A stretch of DNA of 64,000 nucleotides from Halalkalibacter hemicellulosilyticusJCM 9152 (GTDB taxonomy: Bacteria > Bacillota > Bacilli > Bacillales > Bacillaceae_D), in NCBI RefSeq assembly GCF_000513115.1, contig NZ_BAUU01000014.1, positions 1 to 64,000 on the forward strand, written 5' to 3'. The notes under the pieces are model-generated. The model was given only the letters and a program-made list of their open reading frames with translations, was not told where the DNA came from and ran no database searches. Numbering within the stretch: position 1 is the first letter of the stretch; the number at the start of each line of letters is the position of its first letter. A program made the position numbers and the translations under genes. This document shows positions 48,478 through 58,035 of the stretch, piece after piece.

Positions 48478-48912
48478 TCAGGAGCTTTCTAATAATTCTT
48501 TGTACGGTGTCATATCAATCTTACGCTCCTTTAATTTCTTGATAAGAAACTTATGGTCTCGTTTTGGTGTGGCGATTATGTAACCTTTAATAATGTAGTC
48601 TTCGGTTAATTCGTCAATTTGATCTTTTAGAGCTAATTCTCCAATTTTCCCTGCAATCTTTCCTTTTGCCACATCGCGGAATAATTCAGGCACAGGCTCT
48701 ACTAAATCATTTAATAATTCCTTCTGTTCGTCATTCCATAAATGGAGTGTTTGTTCGATATAATAGTCTTGCCAGTCTAATATTGACTTTCCATCTTCTT
48801 TCGGCAAACGTTTCAGGAACTTCCGAAACATGAAGTACCCGCCAATAAACATAATGGTTATTAAAAAGACAGTCCAACCAACAATAAACCACATGAATCC
48901 TTCATTAGGCAT
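48478..48912 (-). CDS. yneK: DUF2621 protein YneK
   Basis: A 144-residue protein with one N-terminal membrane helix (about residues 6-28) and a cytoplasmic helical domain (EDGKSILDWQDYYIEQTLHLW...). It matches YneK/DUF2621 of Bacillus and lies next to ccdC as there. The ATG at 48912 follows GAGGTG at 7 bases; the GTG at 48921 is inside that site. Function is unknown. Confidence 0.85.
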   Translation of the reverse strand: MPNEGFMWFIVGWTVFLITIMFIGGYFMFRKFLKRLPKEDGKSILDWQDYYIEQTLHLWNDEQKELLNDLVEPVPELFRDVAKGKIAGKIGELALKDQIDELTEDYIIKGYIIATPKRDHKFLIKKLKERKIDMTPYKELLESS

Positions 48913-49029
48913 CTTATTCACCTCAACTTATCTTCCATCCTATCCTACCATATAATTGATATTCATTGCGACTGAATCCTGTTCGATTCCGTGAATATTT
49001 GATATGATGAGTATCTGGGGGGAAGAGTA

Positions 49030-49458
49030 ATGTTAGAGATCATTTTTTATGGAATTCATTTAGTTTTTTCCTTATTTTTCTTTTTATTAATTCCGTTTGT
49101 TTGGCTTATTAAAGGAAGTGTAATAGAAGGTAATGTACTAAATTTACAAAGACTGTTACGTTTTTATAAGCCGATCTTATTTATGGCGCATATCGGTGTT
49201 ATTGTTTCATTATTGACGGGTATGTACTTAGCTACTAGCTGGTTTAATCTTTGGTTCTTGGCTGTATTCGTTGTATGGCTTGTATTAAGTGCTTATTTAG
49301 GGATAACAGCAAAATATGTTAGGCTTGTTCTAGAACAGATCGAACAGCACTCGGCTTTGAAATCTAGTAATATCGTTAGTAAGTTAAGACGAGCTAGCCT
49401 TATCTTGATGATGATGACGGTTCTTATGTTTGCTTTGAAGCTATTGCGCTATGTTTAA
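49030..49458 (+). CDS. Four-helix integral membrane protein, unknown
   Basis: A 142-residue protein with four hydrophobic segments (about residues 3-27, 48-68, 72-94 and 122-141) separated by short charged loops. GGGGGGAAGAG precedes the ATG. No catalytic motif is seen. I do not recognise the family. It stands alone between yneK (divergent) and ald. Confidence 0.75.
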   Translation: MLEIIFYGIHLVFSLFFFLLIPFVWLIKGSVIEGNVLNLQRLLRFYKPILFMAHIGVIVSLLTGMYLATSWFNLWFLAVFVVWLVLSAYLGITAKYVRLVLEQIEQHSALKSSNIVSKLRRASLILMMMTVLMFALKLLRYV

Positions 49459-49533
49459 TTCTCGATATGTACAATAATTATGTCATGATCGTTCATACTA
49501 TATAAGAAGAAAAATTGTATAGGAGGGTGACAA

Positions 49534-50658
49534 ATGATTATTGGAGTTCCTCGAGAGGTGAAAAATAATGAGAATCGTGTGGCAATGACACCAGCCAGTG
49601 TCTCTACCTTAGTTCAATTAGGTCACTGTGTTTTGGTAGAACAAGGGGCAGGTGAGGGAAGTGGTTTTTTTGATCAATATTATGTAGATGTTGGAGCAGA
49701 AATAATCAATGAAGCAGAGGTAGTTTGGAGACGAGCTGAGATGATCGTTAAAGTTAAAGAACCTCTCCCTTCTGAATATCAATACTTCCGTCAAGGTCTT
49801 ATTTTATTTACATATTTACATTTGGCAGCAGTTCGTGAATTGGCAGAAGCTTTAATGAAAAGTGGCGTCATTGCGATTGCATACGAAACGGTTCAAATGG
49901 GAAATACACTTCCTTTATTAACGCCAATGAGTGAAGTAGCTGGCCGGATGGCAACACAAGTAGGCGCACAGTTTCTAGAGAAACCTAAAGGTGGAACAGG
50001 CATTTTACTCTCTGGCGTCCCTGGTGTAAGTAGAGGGACTGTAACGGTTATTGGAGGCGGAATTGTAGGGACAAATGCAGCGAAAATAGCTATTGGATTA
50101 GGTGCAAATGTGACGATTATTGACTTGAATCCGAATCGGTTAAGAGAATTAGATGATTTATTTGGTTACCAAGTTCAAACAATGATGTCTAATCCATTAA
50201 ATATAGCAGAGTATGTCGCTAAGTCTGATTTAGTTATTGGTGCTGTGCTAATACCAGGAGCTAAAGCACCGAAACTCGTCAGTGAAGAGATAATTAAAGC
50301 GATGAGAAGTGGTTCAGTCATTGTCGATGTTGCTATTGATCAAGGTGGAATATTTGAAACCATTGATAAGGTTACAACTCATGATCAACCAACCTATACG
50401 AAACATGGGGTTGTTCATTATGCAGTAGCCAATATGCCTGGAGCTGTTCCAAGAACATCAACGATTGCCTTGACGAATGTAACACTCCCTTACATTTTAC
50501 AAATTGCAAAACTAGGAATAAAAGAGGCTATGCTACGTAACGGTGCACTATTATTAGGTTTAAACGTAGCTGGTGGAAGCATTACCTACAAGGCCGTAGC
50601 AGATGATTTGCAGCTTGCATATAAGGCGGCTGAAGAAACATTGGATTCACTTTCTTGA
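49534..50658 (+). CDS. ald: Alanine dehydrogenase
   Basis: A 374-residue NAD-dependent L-alanine dehydrogenase (alanine to pyruvate and ammonia), important for growth on alanine and for sporulation in Bacillus. N-terminal signature [17 protein letters not shown], substrate Lys in VKVKEPL, active-site His in YLHLAA, NAD motif [18 protein letters not shown] (about residues 174-191), and the DQGG segment. AGGAGGGTGAC precedes the ATG. Confidence 0.97.
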   Translation: MIIGVPREVKNNENRVAMTPASVSTLVQLGHCVLVEQGAGEGSGFFDQYYVDVGAEIINEAEVVWRRAEMIVKVKEPLPSEYQYFRQGLILFTYLHLAAVRELAEALMKSGVIAIAYETVQMGNTLPLLTPMSEVAGRMATQVGAQFLEKPKGGTGILLSGVPGVSRGTVTVIGGGIVGTNAAKIAIGLGANVTIIDLNPNRLRELDDLFGYQVQTMMSNPLNIAEYVAKSDLVIGAVLIPGAKAPKLVSEEIIKAMRSGSVIVDVAIDQGGIFETIDKVTTHDQPTYTKHGVVHYAVANMPGAVPRTSTIALTNVTLPYILQIAKLGIKEAMLRNGALLLGLNVAGGSITYKAVADDLQLAYKAAEETLDSLS

Positions 50659-50674
50659 AGAAATGGGGATGAAC

Positions 50675-50869
50675 ATGGAAGAAAATGAGGCTAAAGTTAT
50701 TTTGGAGCAATTACGTACTAAAGAATTAACCCAATATCGGGTTAAGCGCGAAGATTTCCTACAATTTCGTGAAGTATTAGTTAAGCAGGAAGATGCGATT
50801 AACTTTCGAGGAAATGCTCAGCATGAAGGAGAAACGATTTACACATATGAGCCAAATTGGACTAAATAA
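50675..50869 (+). CDS. Small hypothetical protein downstream of ald
   Basis: A 64-residue charged protein (MEENEAKVILEQL...YTYEPNWTK) beginning 16 bases after the ald stop. Three in-frame ATGs (50663, 50669, 50675) are possible; the last has GGGGAT about 5 bases upstream. No family recognised, no membrane segment. Probably co-transcribed with ald, ending at the terminator just downstream. Confidence 0.6.
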   Translation: MEENEAKVILEQLRTKELTQYRVKREDFLQFREVLVKQEDAINFRGNAQHEGETIYTYEPNWTK

Positions 50870-50878
50870 ATAGTAAAA

Positions 50879-50910
50879 GGGATGAACATATAACGCTCAT
50901 CCCTCATTTA
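50879..50910. terminator. Terminator after ald operon
   Basis: GGGATGA (50879-50885) and TCATCCC with an 11-base loop, then TCATTTATT. Convergent with the yjcZ-type gene. Confidence 0.6.
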
Positions 50911-50922
50911 TTGTTGAAGATC

Positions 50923-51006
50923 CTAACAAATATAAGCTGCTCCAACAATAACAAGTAAAATGAACAATACGACTAGTAGCGCAAATCCACCGCCATAATG
51001 ACTCAT
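50923..51006 (-). CDS. YjcZ-family sporulation micro-protein (27 aa)
   Basis: A 27-residue protein reading MSHYGGGFALLVVLFILLV then a short tail. This is the classic YjcZ-family design: a short Gly/Tyr head and one membrane helix. AAAGGAGG lies 8 bases before the ATG. The open frame extends far upstream, but that part has no ribosome site or family match. Confidence 0.85.
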   Translation of the reverse strand: MSHYGGGFALLVVLFILLVIVGAAYIC

Positions 51007-51220
51007 GTTATTAGCCTCCTTTAACTTGATTTCAGTATCAATATATGTAGTTAAGGTAAAGGGTGATTGGGTGTTCGTGGAGAAAATGGAGAAGAAATCA
51101 TTTGCAGAAAATAAAATGTATCGGTAATTATTGTAAAAAAGAGATGTTAAAAAATTAGCGAGACTTCTTTCTAGGTTCATATTAAAATAAGTAGTAGAAT
51201 GATATAAGGAGGTAATTAAA

Positions 51221-52300
51221 ATGACAACTAAATTAACAGTAGGCGTAATAGGAGCAGGGAATATCGGGAATGTTCACTTACGCGTATTCGATCGACTTAA
51301 GCAAGAGGTTGAATTGAAAGCGATTACTGATGTCTTTCTCCCGATGGCTCAATCTAGAGCTGAGGAGTATGGGATTGAGCGGGTGTATGAAACAGCAGAC
51401 GAATTAATTGCCGATGAGGAATTAGACGCAATCATTGTGGCCGTTCCAAATAAATATCATGCTCCCCTTGCAATCCAGGCATTAAAAGCAGGGAAGCATG
51501 TCATGTTAGAGAAGCCAATGGCAATTAATGAACGTGATGCAAAAGAAATCTTACTTACTCAACGGCAAACTGGTAAAGTACTCATGATTCCTCACCAAAT
51601 GAGATGGGAATCTATTGCCCTACAAGTGAAGGATCAAATTAATCGTGGTGAACTGGGATCGATCTACCATGCGAAAGCAGGCTGGTTTAGACGTAAAGGA
51701 ATACCAGGGTGGGGAACGTGGTTCACACAGAAAAACGAGTCCGGTGGAGGCCCACTTATTGACATCGGTGTGCATTTATTAGATTTGTCTTTGTATTTGA
51801 TGGGCAATCCTAAACCGGTTTCGGTATTCGGTTCGACCTATGCTGAGTTCGGACCAAAAAAGAAAGGAATTGGTACATGGGGGAAACCAAATTGGGATGG
51901 GACATATGATGTAGAGGATTTAGCATCTGCCTTTATTAAAATGGAGGACGGTAGTACACTCACATTGGATGTAAGTTGGGCTGTTCATATGGATACAGAT
52001 AGCCAACCATTTGTTCATGTATTAGGAAGTGAAGGGGGCGCATCGATTCGAGGGAATAAAGGTAAGTTTCTAACTGAAAGGTTTGACGAGACAATTGAAG
52101 TTGATTTAGAGGCAGTGGAAGAAGAAGAAGGGGATCGACTTCGTTTAAGTCAACATTTTGTTGAATGTATTCGTGAAGGAAAAGAGCCAATTTCAAACGC
52201 TTTAACAGGCTATACGAATAATTTAATTTTAAGTGCAATTTATGAGTCTTCTCAAACCGGACGTGAAGTGCAATTAAATTGGGATATTGAAGGTGAATAA
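51221..52300 (+). CDS. Gfo/Idh/MocA-family sugar oxidoreductase
   Basis: A 359-residue NAD(P)-dependent dehydrogenase. N-terminal Rossmann motif GVIGAGNIGNVH (residues 8-19), the family EKPMA motif (about 97) and a C-terminal substrate domain (GGGPLIDIGVHLLDL, about 175-190). The substrate is probably a sugar or inositol derivative, not deducible here. Paired with a sugar isomerase-like gene after one base. ATAAGGAGG precedes the ATG. Confidence 0.9.
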   Translation: MTTKLTVGVIGAGNIGNVHLRVFDRLKQEVELKAITDVFLPMAQSRAEEYGIERVYETADELIADEELDAIIVAVPNKYHAPLAIQALKAGKHVMLEKPMAINERDAKEILLTQRQTGKVLMIPHQMRWESIALQVKDQINRGELGSIYHAKAGWFRRKGIPGWGTWFTQKNESGGGPLIDIGVHLLDLSLYLMGNPKPVSVFGSTYAEFGPKKKGIGTWGKPNWDGTYDVEDLASAFIKMEDGSTLTLDVSWAVHMDTDSQPFVHVLGSEGGASIRGNKGKFLTERFDETIEVDLEAVEEEEGDRLRLSQHFVECIREGKEPISNALTGYTNNLILSAIYESSQTGREVQLNWDIEGE

Positions 52301-52301
52301 T

Positions 52302-53147
52302 ATGTTAAAAGGAGTCTCCAATGCCGGTTTAGGCGATGTTGGAACAATTGAAGAATTCATTGTAAACGCGTCTAAGTATGGTTTTGAATCAGTTGATACG
52401 AGTGGAAATGAGCTCGTTCATTGGGTGGAAGAAATTGGATTGGAGGAAGCACAAGCGTTTTTAAGAAAGTATAACATTCAAATCGGAGCAATTGGCTTAT
52501 CAGTTGAGTGGAGACGTGAGGAAGAGGAGTTTAAAACAGGTTTATCGTCATTTATTCGAGAAGCTGAAGTTGCGTCAGCCTTAGGCTGTCGCTTATGTGC
52601 AACGTATATATTACCGTCTACTGATTACCCACCAGCAGCATTTATGGCAAGAGCGGTTCGACGTTTTCGTACGTGTGCTGTTATCTTAAATGAGTACGAC
52701 ATGAAATTTGGATTAGAATTTGTCGGTCCTCATCATCTGCGTACTACGTGGAAATATCCATTTATTTGGACGATGTCTGAAACCATCGATTTAATAGAAG
52801 CAATAGGTAAGTCGAATGTGGGCTTGTTAATTGACGCTTATCATTGTTACACAACTGGGCTTGATTTTGCCGAATTAAATCAGCTTGATGTGAAAAAAAT
52901 TGTCCATGTCCATATTAATGATGCAAAAAGTATTCCTGTATCGGAAGTGTTAGATCATGATCGTTTATACCCTGGAGAAGGGGTTATCAACCTTGTTAAA
53001 TTATTAAAGCAACTTCAGTCTATTGGTTACCAAGGTTCTATAACGCAAGAAGTACTCACTCAAATACCTGAAGATCAAGAATCAGAACAGCTTTGGGTTA
53101 AGACATCCAACGCATATGATGCGTTATTTAAACAAATAGAATGCTAA
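52302..53147 (+). CDS. TIM-barrel sugar phosphate isomerase/epimerase
   Basis: A 281-residue AP-endonuclease-2-like TIM barrel. Metal-binding pattern: Glu in LGLEFVGPHHLR-type segment, LLIDAYHCYTTG, VHINDAK and a final Glu in TQEVL. This family interconverts keto sugars or acts on inositol derivatives. It likely works with the adjacent Gfo/Idh/MocA dehydrogenase. AAGGTG lies 7 bases before the ATG, inside the end of the upstream gene. Confidence 0.87.
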   Translation: MLKGVSNAGLGDVGTIEEFIVNASKYGFESVDTSGNELVHWVEEIGLEEAQAFLRKYNIQIGAIGLSVEWRREEEEFKTGLSSFIREAEVASALGCRLCATYILPSTDYPPAAFMARAVRRFRTCAVILNEYDMKFGLEFVGPHHLRTTWKYPFIWTMSETIDLIEAIGKSNVGLLIDAYHCYTTGLDFAELNQLDVKKIVHVHINDAKSIPVSEVLDHDRLYPGEGVINLVKLLKQLQSIGYQGSITQEVLTQIPEDQESEQLWVKTSNAYDALFKQIEC

Positions 53148-53162
53148 CATGAAAATCAAAGA

Positions 53163-53248
53163 CCACTGAAAAAGGATAAATCAACTTTTTAAGTGGCCTT
53201 CAAAGAAAGAGGAGGCTTATGAATCAAATAGAGCCTCCGCTTTTTAGT
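53163..53248 (+). terminator. Two stacked hairpins after the isomerase gene
   Basis: First, CCACTGAAAAAG faces CTTTTTAAGTGG (53163-53195), a member of the CACTGAAAAAGT family seen at 37203. Second, GGAGGCT (53211) faces AGCCTCC (53232-53238), followed by GCTTTTTAG. The second is the better terminator. Confidence 0.7.
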
Positions 53249-53306
53249 GGGGAAATTTGATTGATAATAAACAACGTATTGAGTTACTTAGTTAGGGGTC
53301 CTTTGA

Positions 53307-54212
53307 ATGAGTTTTTTGTTAATTGTGTTACCAGCTTTTTTAATATTTGCTGTTGGGTTTCTTGGACAAAAGGTGATTGGGTTTGATCCGAAACCGATAT
53401 CTGTATTAGCGATTTATTTAATGTCACCGTTCCTAGCATTTCGTACCTTTTATATGAATCCTGTAACAATCAACTATTTTTATATTTTTGCCTTTTGTTT
53501 ACTTCTTTGTCTTGGATTAATTGTTGTTTCCTTTGTTGCAGGAAAGATCATGAAATCAAGCGACTCTCAAGTATCAGCTTTTGTTCTTACTGGAGTATTT
53601 ATGAATAGTGGGAATTATGGAGTACCTATTATATTGTTTGCTTATGGAACAATTGGATTTGATTATGCGGTTATCATGATGGTCATTCAATCTTTTTTAA
53701 TGAGTACAATCGGATTATATTATGCAGCTAGAGGGAGCCACGAAGGAAATACGATGAAGCAAGCTTTTATTAAAGTTATACGTATGCCATTAATTTATGG
53801 TGCATTACTCGGCTTAGCATGCCAATTGCTGCAATTAAATATCCCGATTCAATTGTACCAATCCATTGATATGATTGCAGATGCAACGATACCTACGATC
53901 ATGATTGTACTCGGTATGCAATTGGCGCTAATCAAACGTAAGCAAGTAGCTATGAAGGAATTGAGCTTCATCGTTTTGATGAGAACGATTATTTCACCTG
54001 TCGTTGCTTATGGAATTATTCTGTTATTGCAAATTGATCAACCATTAGCAAGTATACTAATTGTATTAGCTGCCATGCCGTCAGCAGCGAATACGACCAT
54101 GTTTGCTTTACAATTTGACACAGAGCCGGACCTTGTTTCATTTAGTACATTAGTTACAACGGTATTAAGTATCGTGACCGTTCCGATTATGCTAATGATC
54201 GTAAGTATGTAG
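53307..54212 (+). CDS. AEC-family permease (auxin efflux carrier type)
   Basis: A 301-residue membrane protein with about ten hydrophobic helices in two inverted halves, each with conserved glycine/asparagine breaks (GVFMNSGNYGVPI and AAMPSAANTTMFALQF). The AEC family exports or imports organic anions such as malate. Substrate unknown. It may start an operon with the SGNH hydrolase, 26 bases downstream. Confidence 0.9.
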   Translation: MSFLLIVLPAFLIFAVGFLGQKVIGFDPKPISVLAIYLMSPFLAFRTFYMNPVTINYFYIFAFCLLLCLGLIVVSFVAGKIMKSSDSQVSAFVLTGVFMNSGNYGVPIILFAYGTIGFDYAVIMMVIQSFLMSTIGLYYAARGSHEGNTMKQAFIKVIRMPLIYGALLGLACQLLQLNIPIQLYQSIDMIADATIPTIMIVLGMQLALIKRKQVAMKELSFIVLMRTIISPVVAYGIILLLQIDQPLASILIVLAAMPSAANTTMFALQFDTEPDLVSFSTLVTTVLSIVTVPIMLMIVSM

Positions 54213-54238
54213 TCTTACAAATGAGGAGGAGGAGTAGA

Positions 54239-54862
54239 ATGCAATTTAATAGTAAAGATCGTATTTTATTTATTGGTGACAGCATCACAGATTCAGGTCG
54301 GAAAGAGGACAATGAAATGCTTGGGTGGGGATATGTAAGGTTAATAAGGGATTATTTACATGTCACGAATCCTAATAAATCCCTTCAAGTTTTAAATAAA
54401 GGTGTAAGCGGAAATCGAATCTCGGATTTAGAGGCTCGATGGAAAGAAGATGTGATTGATCTAAAGCCTGATTACCTTTCTGTTTCAATAGGAGTTAATG
54501 ATGTATGGCGACAGATTGATCACCCTGAAATGGAGCAAGTATTTCCTGACCGATATAAAGAAATTTATGTTAAAATCTTAACGGAAGTAAAAGAAAACAC
54601 GAATGCGACGATCATCTTAATGGAGCCAACGATTATTGAAGAAGACCTACTAGCTGAAGGTAATCAACTGTTAAAAGCTTATGTTCAAGTTGTCCATGAA
54701 GTTGCTGAGGAGTTTGAAGCTATAGTCGTCCCTACTCATCAAGCGTTTGTTAGTTATTTAGAATCACAAAGTGAGATGCCATTAACGACAGATGGTGTAC
54801 ATATGAATTCATTAGGGGACATGCTAATGACGAAAGTGTGGATTGAGGCAGTCTTAGGATAA
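54239..54862 (+). CDS. SGNH/GDSL hydrolase (esterase)
   Basis: A 207-residue cytoplasmic SGNH hydrolase. Block I GDSITDSGR (catalytic Ser near residue 14), block II NKGVSGNR, block III GVNDVWR, block V DGVHMN (Asp/His). No signal peptide. In the context of the nearby pectin-type locus, it could deacetylate imported oligosaccharides; this is inference. The ATG follows GGAGGAGGAG. Confidence 0.9.
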   Translation: MQFNSKDRILFIGDSITDSGRKEDNEMLGWGYVRLIRDYLHVTNPNKSLQVLNKGVSGNRISDLEARWKEDVIDLKPDYLSVSIGVNDVWRQIDHPEMEQVFPDRYKEIYVKILTEVKENTNATIILMEPTIIEEDLLAEGNQLLKAYVQVVHEVAEEFEAIVVPTHQAFVSYLESQSEMPLTTDGVHMNSLGDMLMTKVWIEAVLG

Positions 54863-54865
54863 GGG

Positions 54866-54907
54866 TTTGAAGGCTGGGAAAGAAGTAAGATATACCCCAG
54901 CCTCAAA
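54866..54907. terminator. Bidirectional terminator (SGNH hydrolase / crcB)
   Basis: TTTGAAGGCTGGG pairs with CCCAGCCTCAAA across 15 bases. It serves two convergent transcripts. Confidence 0.75.
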
Positions 54908-55283
54908 AACGAAATACGGTGAATCCAATTAGGAAAAAGAGAATGGAGCCGAAAATACTAAATGAAACATATAATACTAGTTCTTTCCATTTCTTTTGCT
55001 TATATAGTTGCATCGCTTCAACACTATAAGTAGAAAAGGTTGTAAAAGCACCAAAAAAACCGATTCCGATAAAGAGGTAATAAGGGTCTTCATAAGCCCC
55101 AATAGGTAGCTGACTAAAGTAAAATGAAAAGAAGAAACCAAGTCCAAAAGAGCCAATCGTATTCACACACAACATAGCAATAGGGATAGGCGGGTTCGGA
55201 AAACGCTCCATCATGTATAAACCTACTAAATAACGTGAAATAGCCCCTAAGGCGCCACTAATGGCTAATAAAATCAAGTTCAT
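54903..55283 (-). CDS. crcB: Fluoride channel subunit CrcB/FluC
   Basis: A 126-residue four-helix protein of the Fluc family that expels fluoride as a dual-topology dimer. GALGAISRY, the pore motif NTIGSFGLG and FGAFTTFSTYSVE are diagnostic. It is one of two adjacent copies, typical of heterodimeric Fluc in Bacillus. It overlaps the upstream crcB by ATGA. Confidence 0.95.
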   Translation of the reverse strand: MNLILLAISGALGAISRYLVGLYMMERFPNPPIPIAMLCVNTIGSFGLGFFFSFYFSQLPIGAYEDPYYLFIGIGFFGAFTTFSTYSVEAMQLYKQKKWKELVLYVSFSIFGSILFFLIGFTVFRF

Positions 55284-55699
55284 CCGCGCTTCACCTCATG
55301 CTTTTTTAATCGGATCGATTTACCGGAAATTCTTCTTGCTAATTCGAACCCGAGTAGGGCAAATAGGATACCACCTATCATTGAACCAAATATGTAAATA
55401 ATTGCATCAAAACTAGAAAAAGTAGTAAATAAAAAGATCGCATCTCCTGCTAATGTCGACATCGTTGTAAAACCACCACACAAGCCAACACCTAACCCGA
55501 GTTTCACCCATTCCTTAGGAATAAAAAGTAAAAACCAAGCCGTTAAAAAACCTAATAGAAAGCTTCCGAATAGATTTTCAATAAGCGTTCCAAAAGGATA
55601 GCCTGTCTCCAATGTAAATAAGTTCAGTCCGTACCGACTTATAGTTCCAATTGCTGCTCCGACTCCGATTGCAACAACATTTGTCCATTGAACCTTCAA
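55280..55699 (-). CDS. crcB: Fluoride channel subunit CrcB/FluC, first copy
   Basis: A 139-residue Fluc subunit: GAAIGTISRY, NLFGSFLLGF and GLCGGFTTMSTLAGD are visible, with four membrane helices. The TTG at 55699 has GGAAGGTGG about 9 bases upstream; an ATG at 55720 gives 146 residues but has a poor ribosome site. The two proteins probably form a heterodimer. I saw no fluoride (crcB) riboswitch upstream. Confidence 0.93.
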   Translation of the reverse strand: MKVQWTNVVAIGVGAAIGTISRYGLNLFTLETGYPFGTLIENLFGSFLLGFLTAWFLLFIPKEWVKLGLGVGLCGGFTTMSTLAGDAIFLFTTFSSFDAIIYIFGSMIGGILFALLGFELARRISGKSIRLKKHEVKRG

Positions 55700-55810
55700 T
55701 GTATACGTCCACCTTCCCATTAAGCCATCTAATATAGTTTAAATGAAATGTAACAATGAAGCCAACATTTCCTAACCCATTATTAACTTCTGAAAAAAGT
55801 AAAAAACTAG

Positions 55811-55845
55811 TTGACGTTAGAATGTTCAATCCTATAAGATTGAAC
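55811..55845 (+). promoter_or_regulatory. Promoter with palindromic operator upstream of the DUF2264 gene
   Basis: TTGACG (55811-55816), 16 bases, TATAAG (55833-55838). GTTCAATC (55824-55831) and GATTGAAC (55838-55845) form a perfect 8-6-8 inverted repeat over the -10. A second palindrome, ATAGTTGATAACTAT, is at 55862-55876. The regulator is unknown. Confidence 0.6.
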
Positions 55846-55904
55846 AAATGAAATGGGTTTCATAGTTGATAACTATCTATATTACGTAAATGGAGGAATG
55901 ATTG

Positions 55905-57772
55905 ATGAGAAAATTCCCTTTAGCCATCCATGATAACTCACTTAAAACGAGAGTTGATATTCAACAAGCAGTCAAGCAATTATGTGAACCTTTAATGGAG
56001 AAATGTAGTCCAGACTTTGCGCATGTTCATATAGGAAACACAGGCGCAAGCTATTCTCAATCAACAGCACTTATGGAAGGGTTTTCAAGGCCTTTGTGGG
56101 GGATTGCACCTTTAGTAGCTGGGGGAGGAGAGTATGAGCATTGGGATTCCATTCTCCAAGGTATTAAAAATGGAACAAATCCTGATCATGAAGAATTTTG
56201 GGGATGTATTACTGATTACGATCAAAAAATTGTAGAAATGGCTGCTTATGGGTTAACATTAGCAATCACACCAGAAAATTTATACGATCCATTAAATGAG
56301 GGAGAAAAAAGAAACCTTGTGAATTGGCTTTCACAAATTCATTCGTATAAAGCTCATGATTGTAATTGGCTTCTCTTTTTAGTTGTTGTAAACCTTGGTT
56401 TGAAAAGGATAGGAGTATCGTATGACGAAAATCAGATGGAGCGGCATTTAGATCGAATAGAAGACTATTATCTTCATAACGGCTGGTATTCCGATGGTGT
56501 CGGTGGTCATTGTGACTATTATACTTCATTTGCAATCCATTATTATTGTTTGCTCTATGCGAAATGGATGGAGAAGGAAGATCCTACACGTTCACATAAG
56601 TATAAAGAAAGAGCTCGTTTATTTGCAAAAGATTTTATTCATTGGTTTTCGAATGACGCTCTGCCATCCCTTATGGTCGTAGTTTAACGTATCGGTTTGC
56701 TCAAGTATCGTTTTGGAGTGCTATGGTCTTTGCAGAGGTCGATGCGTTTTCGATTAATGTGATGAAAGGGATCATCCTTAGGCACATACGGTGGTGGTTA
56801 GATCAGCCGATTTTACTTGCAGATGGAACGTTAAGTATTGGATATACATACCCGAATTTAATTATGGCGGAGAACTACAATTCTCCTGGCTCACCATATT
56901 GGGGTTTGAAAGCCTTTTTAATTTTAGCACTTGATCAGGACCATCTCTTTTGGAAGGCTGAGGAACAATCTCTTCCACGTTTAAAGCAAACATTATTACA
57001 AAGATCAGCACACTTAACGATTTGTCGCCAAGATGAAGTAGGTCACGTATTAGCGTTTAATAGTGGCCATCACTCAACAAATGAACATACACACACTTCT
57101 GCTAAATATGAAAAATTTGTTTATTCCAACCATTTTGGATTTAGCGTACCGAGAGCCGAGTGGGGATTAGGACAAGGGGCATTTGACTCTATGCTTGCAG
57201 TAAGTGAAAGGGATAACCTTTATCGAGTAAAAAGAAAGAGCGAAGAATGGGTACTTGAAGAAAATTATATCTATACGAAATGGAAGCCTTGGGACGATGT
57301 TGTCATAAAAACGTGGCTCGTTGTAGGAGCACCTTGGCACCTTCGTATTCATGTGATAAATAGTAATAGGGATATTGATGTTGCTGATGGTGGTTTTGCA
57401 TTAGGAAAACCATTTGAACCTTATGGGGAAGAACAGATAACTATTGAAGAAAGCCGCAATGAAGTATTAGCCAAAACGACATTAGGATGGAGTGGGATCA
57501 AACATTTGAGTGGAAATGGCCACACAACACTTGTGCATCCTCATTCTAATACGAATGTAATAAATTCACGTACCGTTATTCCAACTGCGATAGCACAATG
57601 TGGAAAAGGATACAGTATGTTTATTAATGCCGTATACGGGGAACCAAAATCAACCGAAGACAGCTGGGAAGAAGTACCGGTCGTTGAGACAAAAGAAAAT
57701 GTTATTTTTGTTTATAGTGCTAGACGTGAGAAGCTATTATTTGAATTAGATGTATCAAGTCATTTGTTATGA
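55905..57772 (+). pseudogene. DUF2264 protein gene, interrupted by a single-base frameshift
   Basis: Together the two frames encode about 620 residues of a DUF2264-type protein, a family often found with pectin/uronide-degrading enzymes and probably heparinase-like in fold. The first frame (MRKFPLAIHDNSLK...DFIHWFSND) ends at TAA 56685. The second resumes at GRSLTYRFAQVSFWSAMVFAEV and runs to the stop at 57772. Adding one G to GACGCTCTGCC at 56658 gives NDGSAIPYGRS, the family sequence. TGGAGG precedes the ATG by 8 bases. Real mutation or sequence error is unresolved. Confidence 0.83.
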
Positions 57773-57793
57773 TAATTAAATTTGAGTTATAAG

Positions 57794-57830
57794 AAAAGTC
57801 GACAAAGCGCTAACCTTTGTCGACTTTTCG
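57794..57830 (+). terminator. Terminator after the DUF2264 gene
   Basis: AAAAGTCGACAAAG pairs perfectly with CTTTGTCGACTTTT around a 7-base loop. Confidence 0.88.
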
Positions 57831-57986
57831 ATATTTTTGAAAGAAAGGATTTTTCATCATACGACCAAACAATAAGAAAATTAAAGTTGAATTTAGTTTG
57901 TAAACTGGTCATCATTGTTCCTAAATTTTGTTGATTTTCAAAATATATTTAACGTTTGTTATCTATCATCTCATAAAATAAGTCTC

Positions 57987-58012
57987 TATAATAGTTGATG
58001 TAAGCACTTACA
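57987..58012 (+). promoter_or_regulatory. -10 element and CcpA-like operator of the ABC transporter genes
   Basis: TATAAT (57987-57992) has no clear -35. Just downstream, TGTAAGCACTTACA (57999-58012) is a perfect palindrome close to the catabolite-repression site TGNAANCGNTNNCA. It would place repression over the transcription start. Confidence 0.6.
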
Positions 58013-58035
58013 ATATTGAAATAGGGGGTAACAAA

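Noticed and set aside
55700-55860. Fluoride riboswitch upstream of crcB
   Set aside because: I read the minus strand for the crcB-motif core and did not find it.
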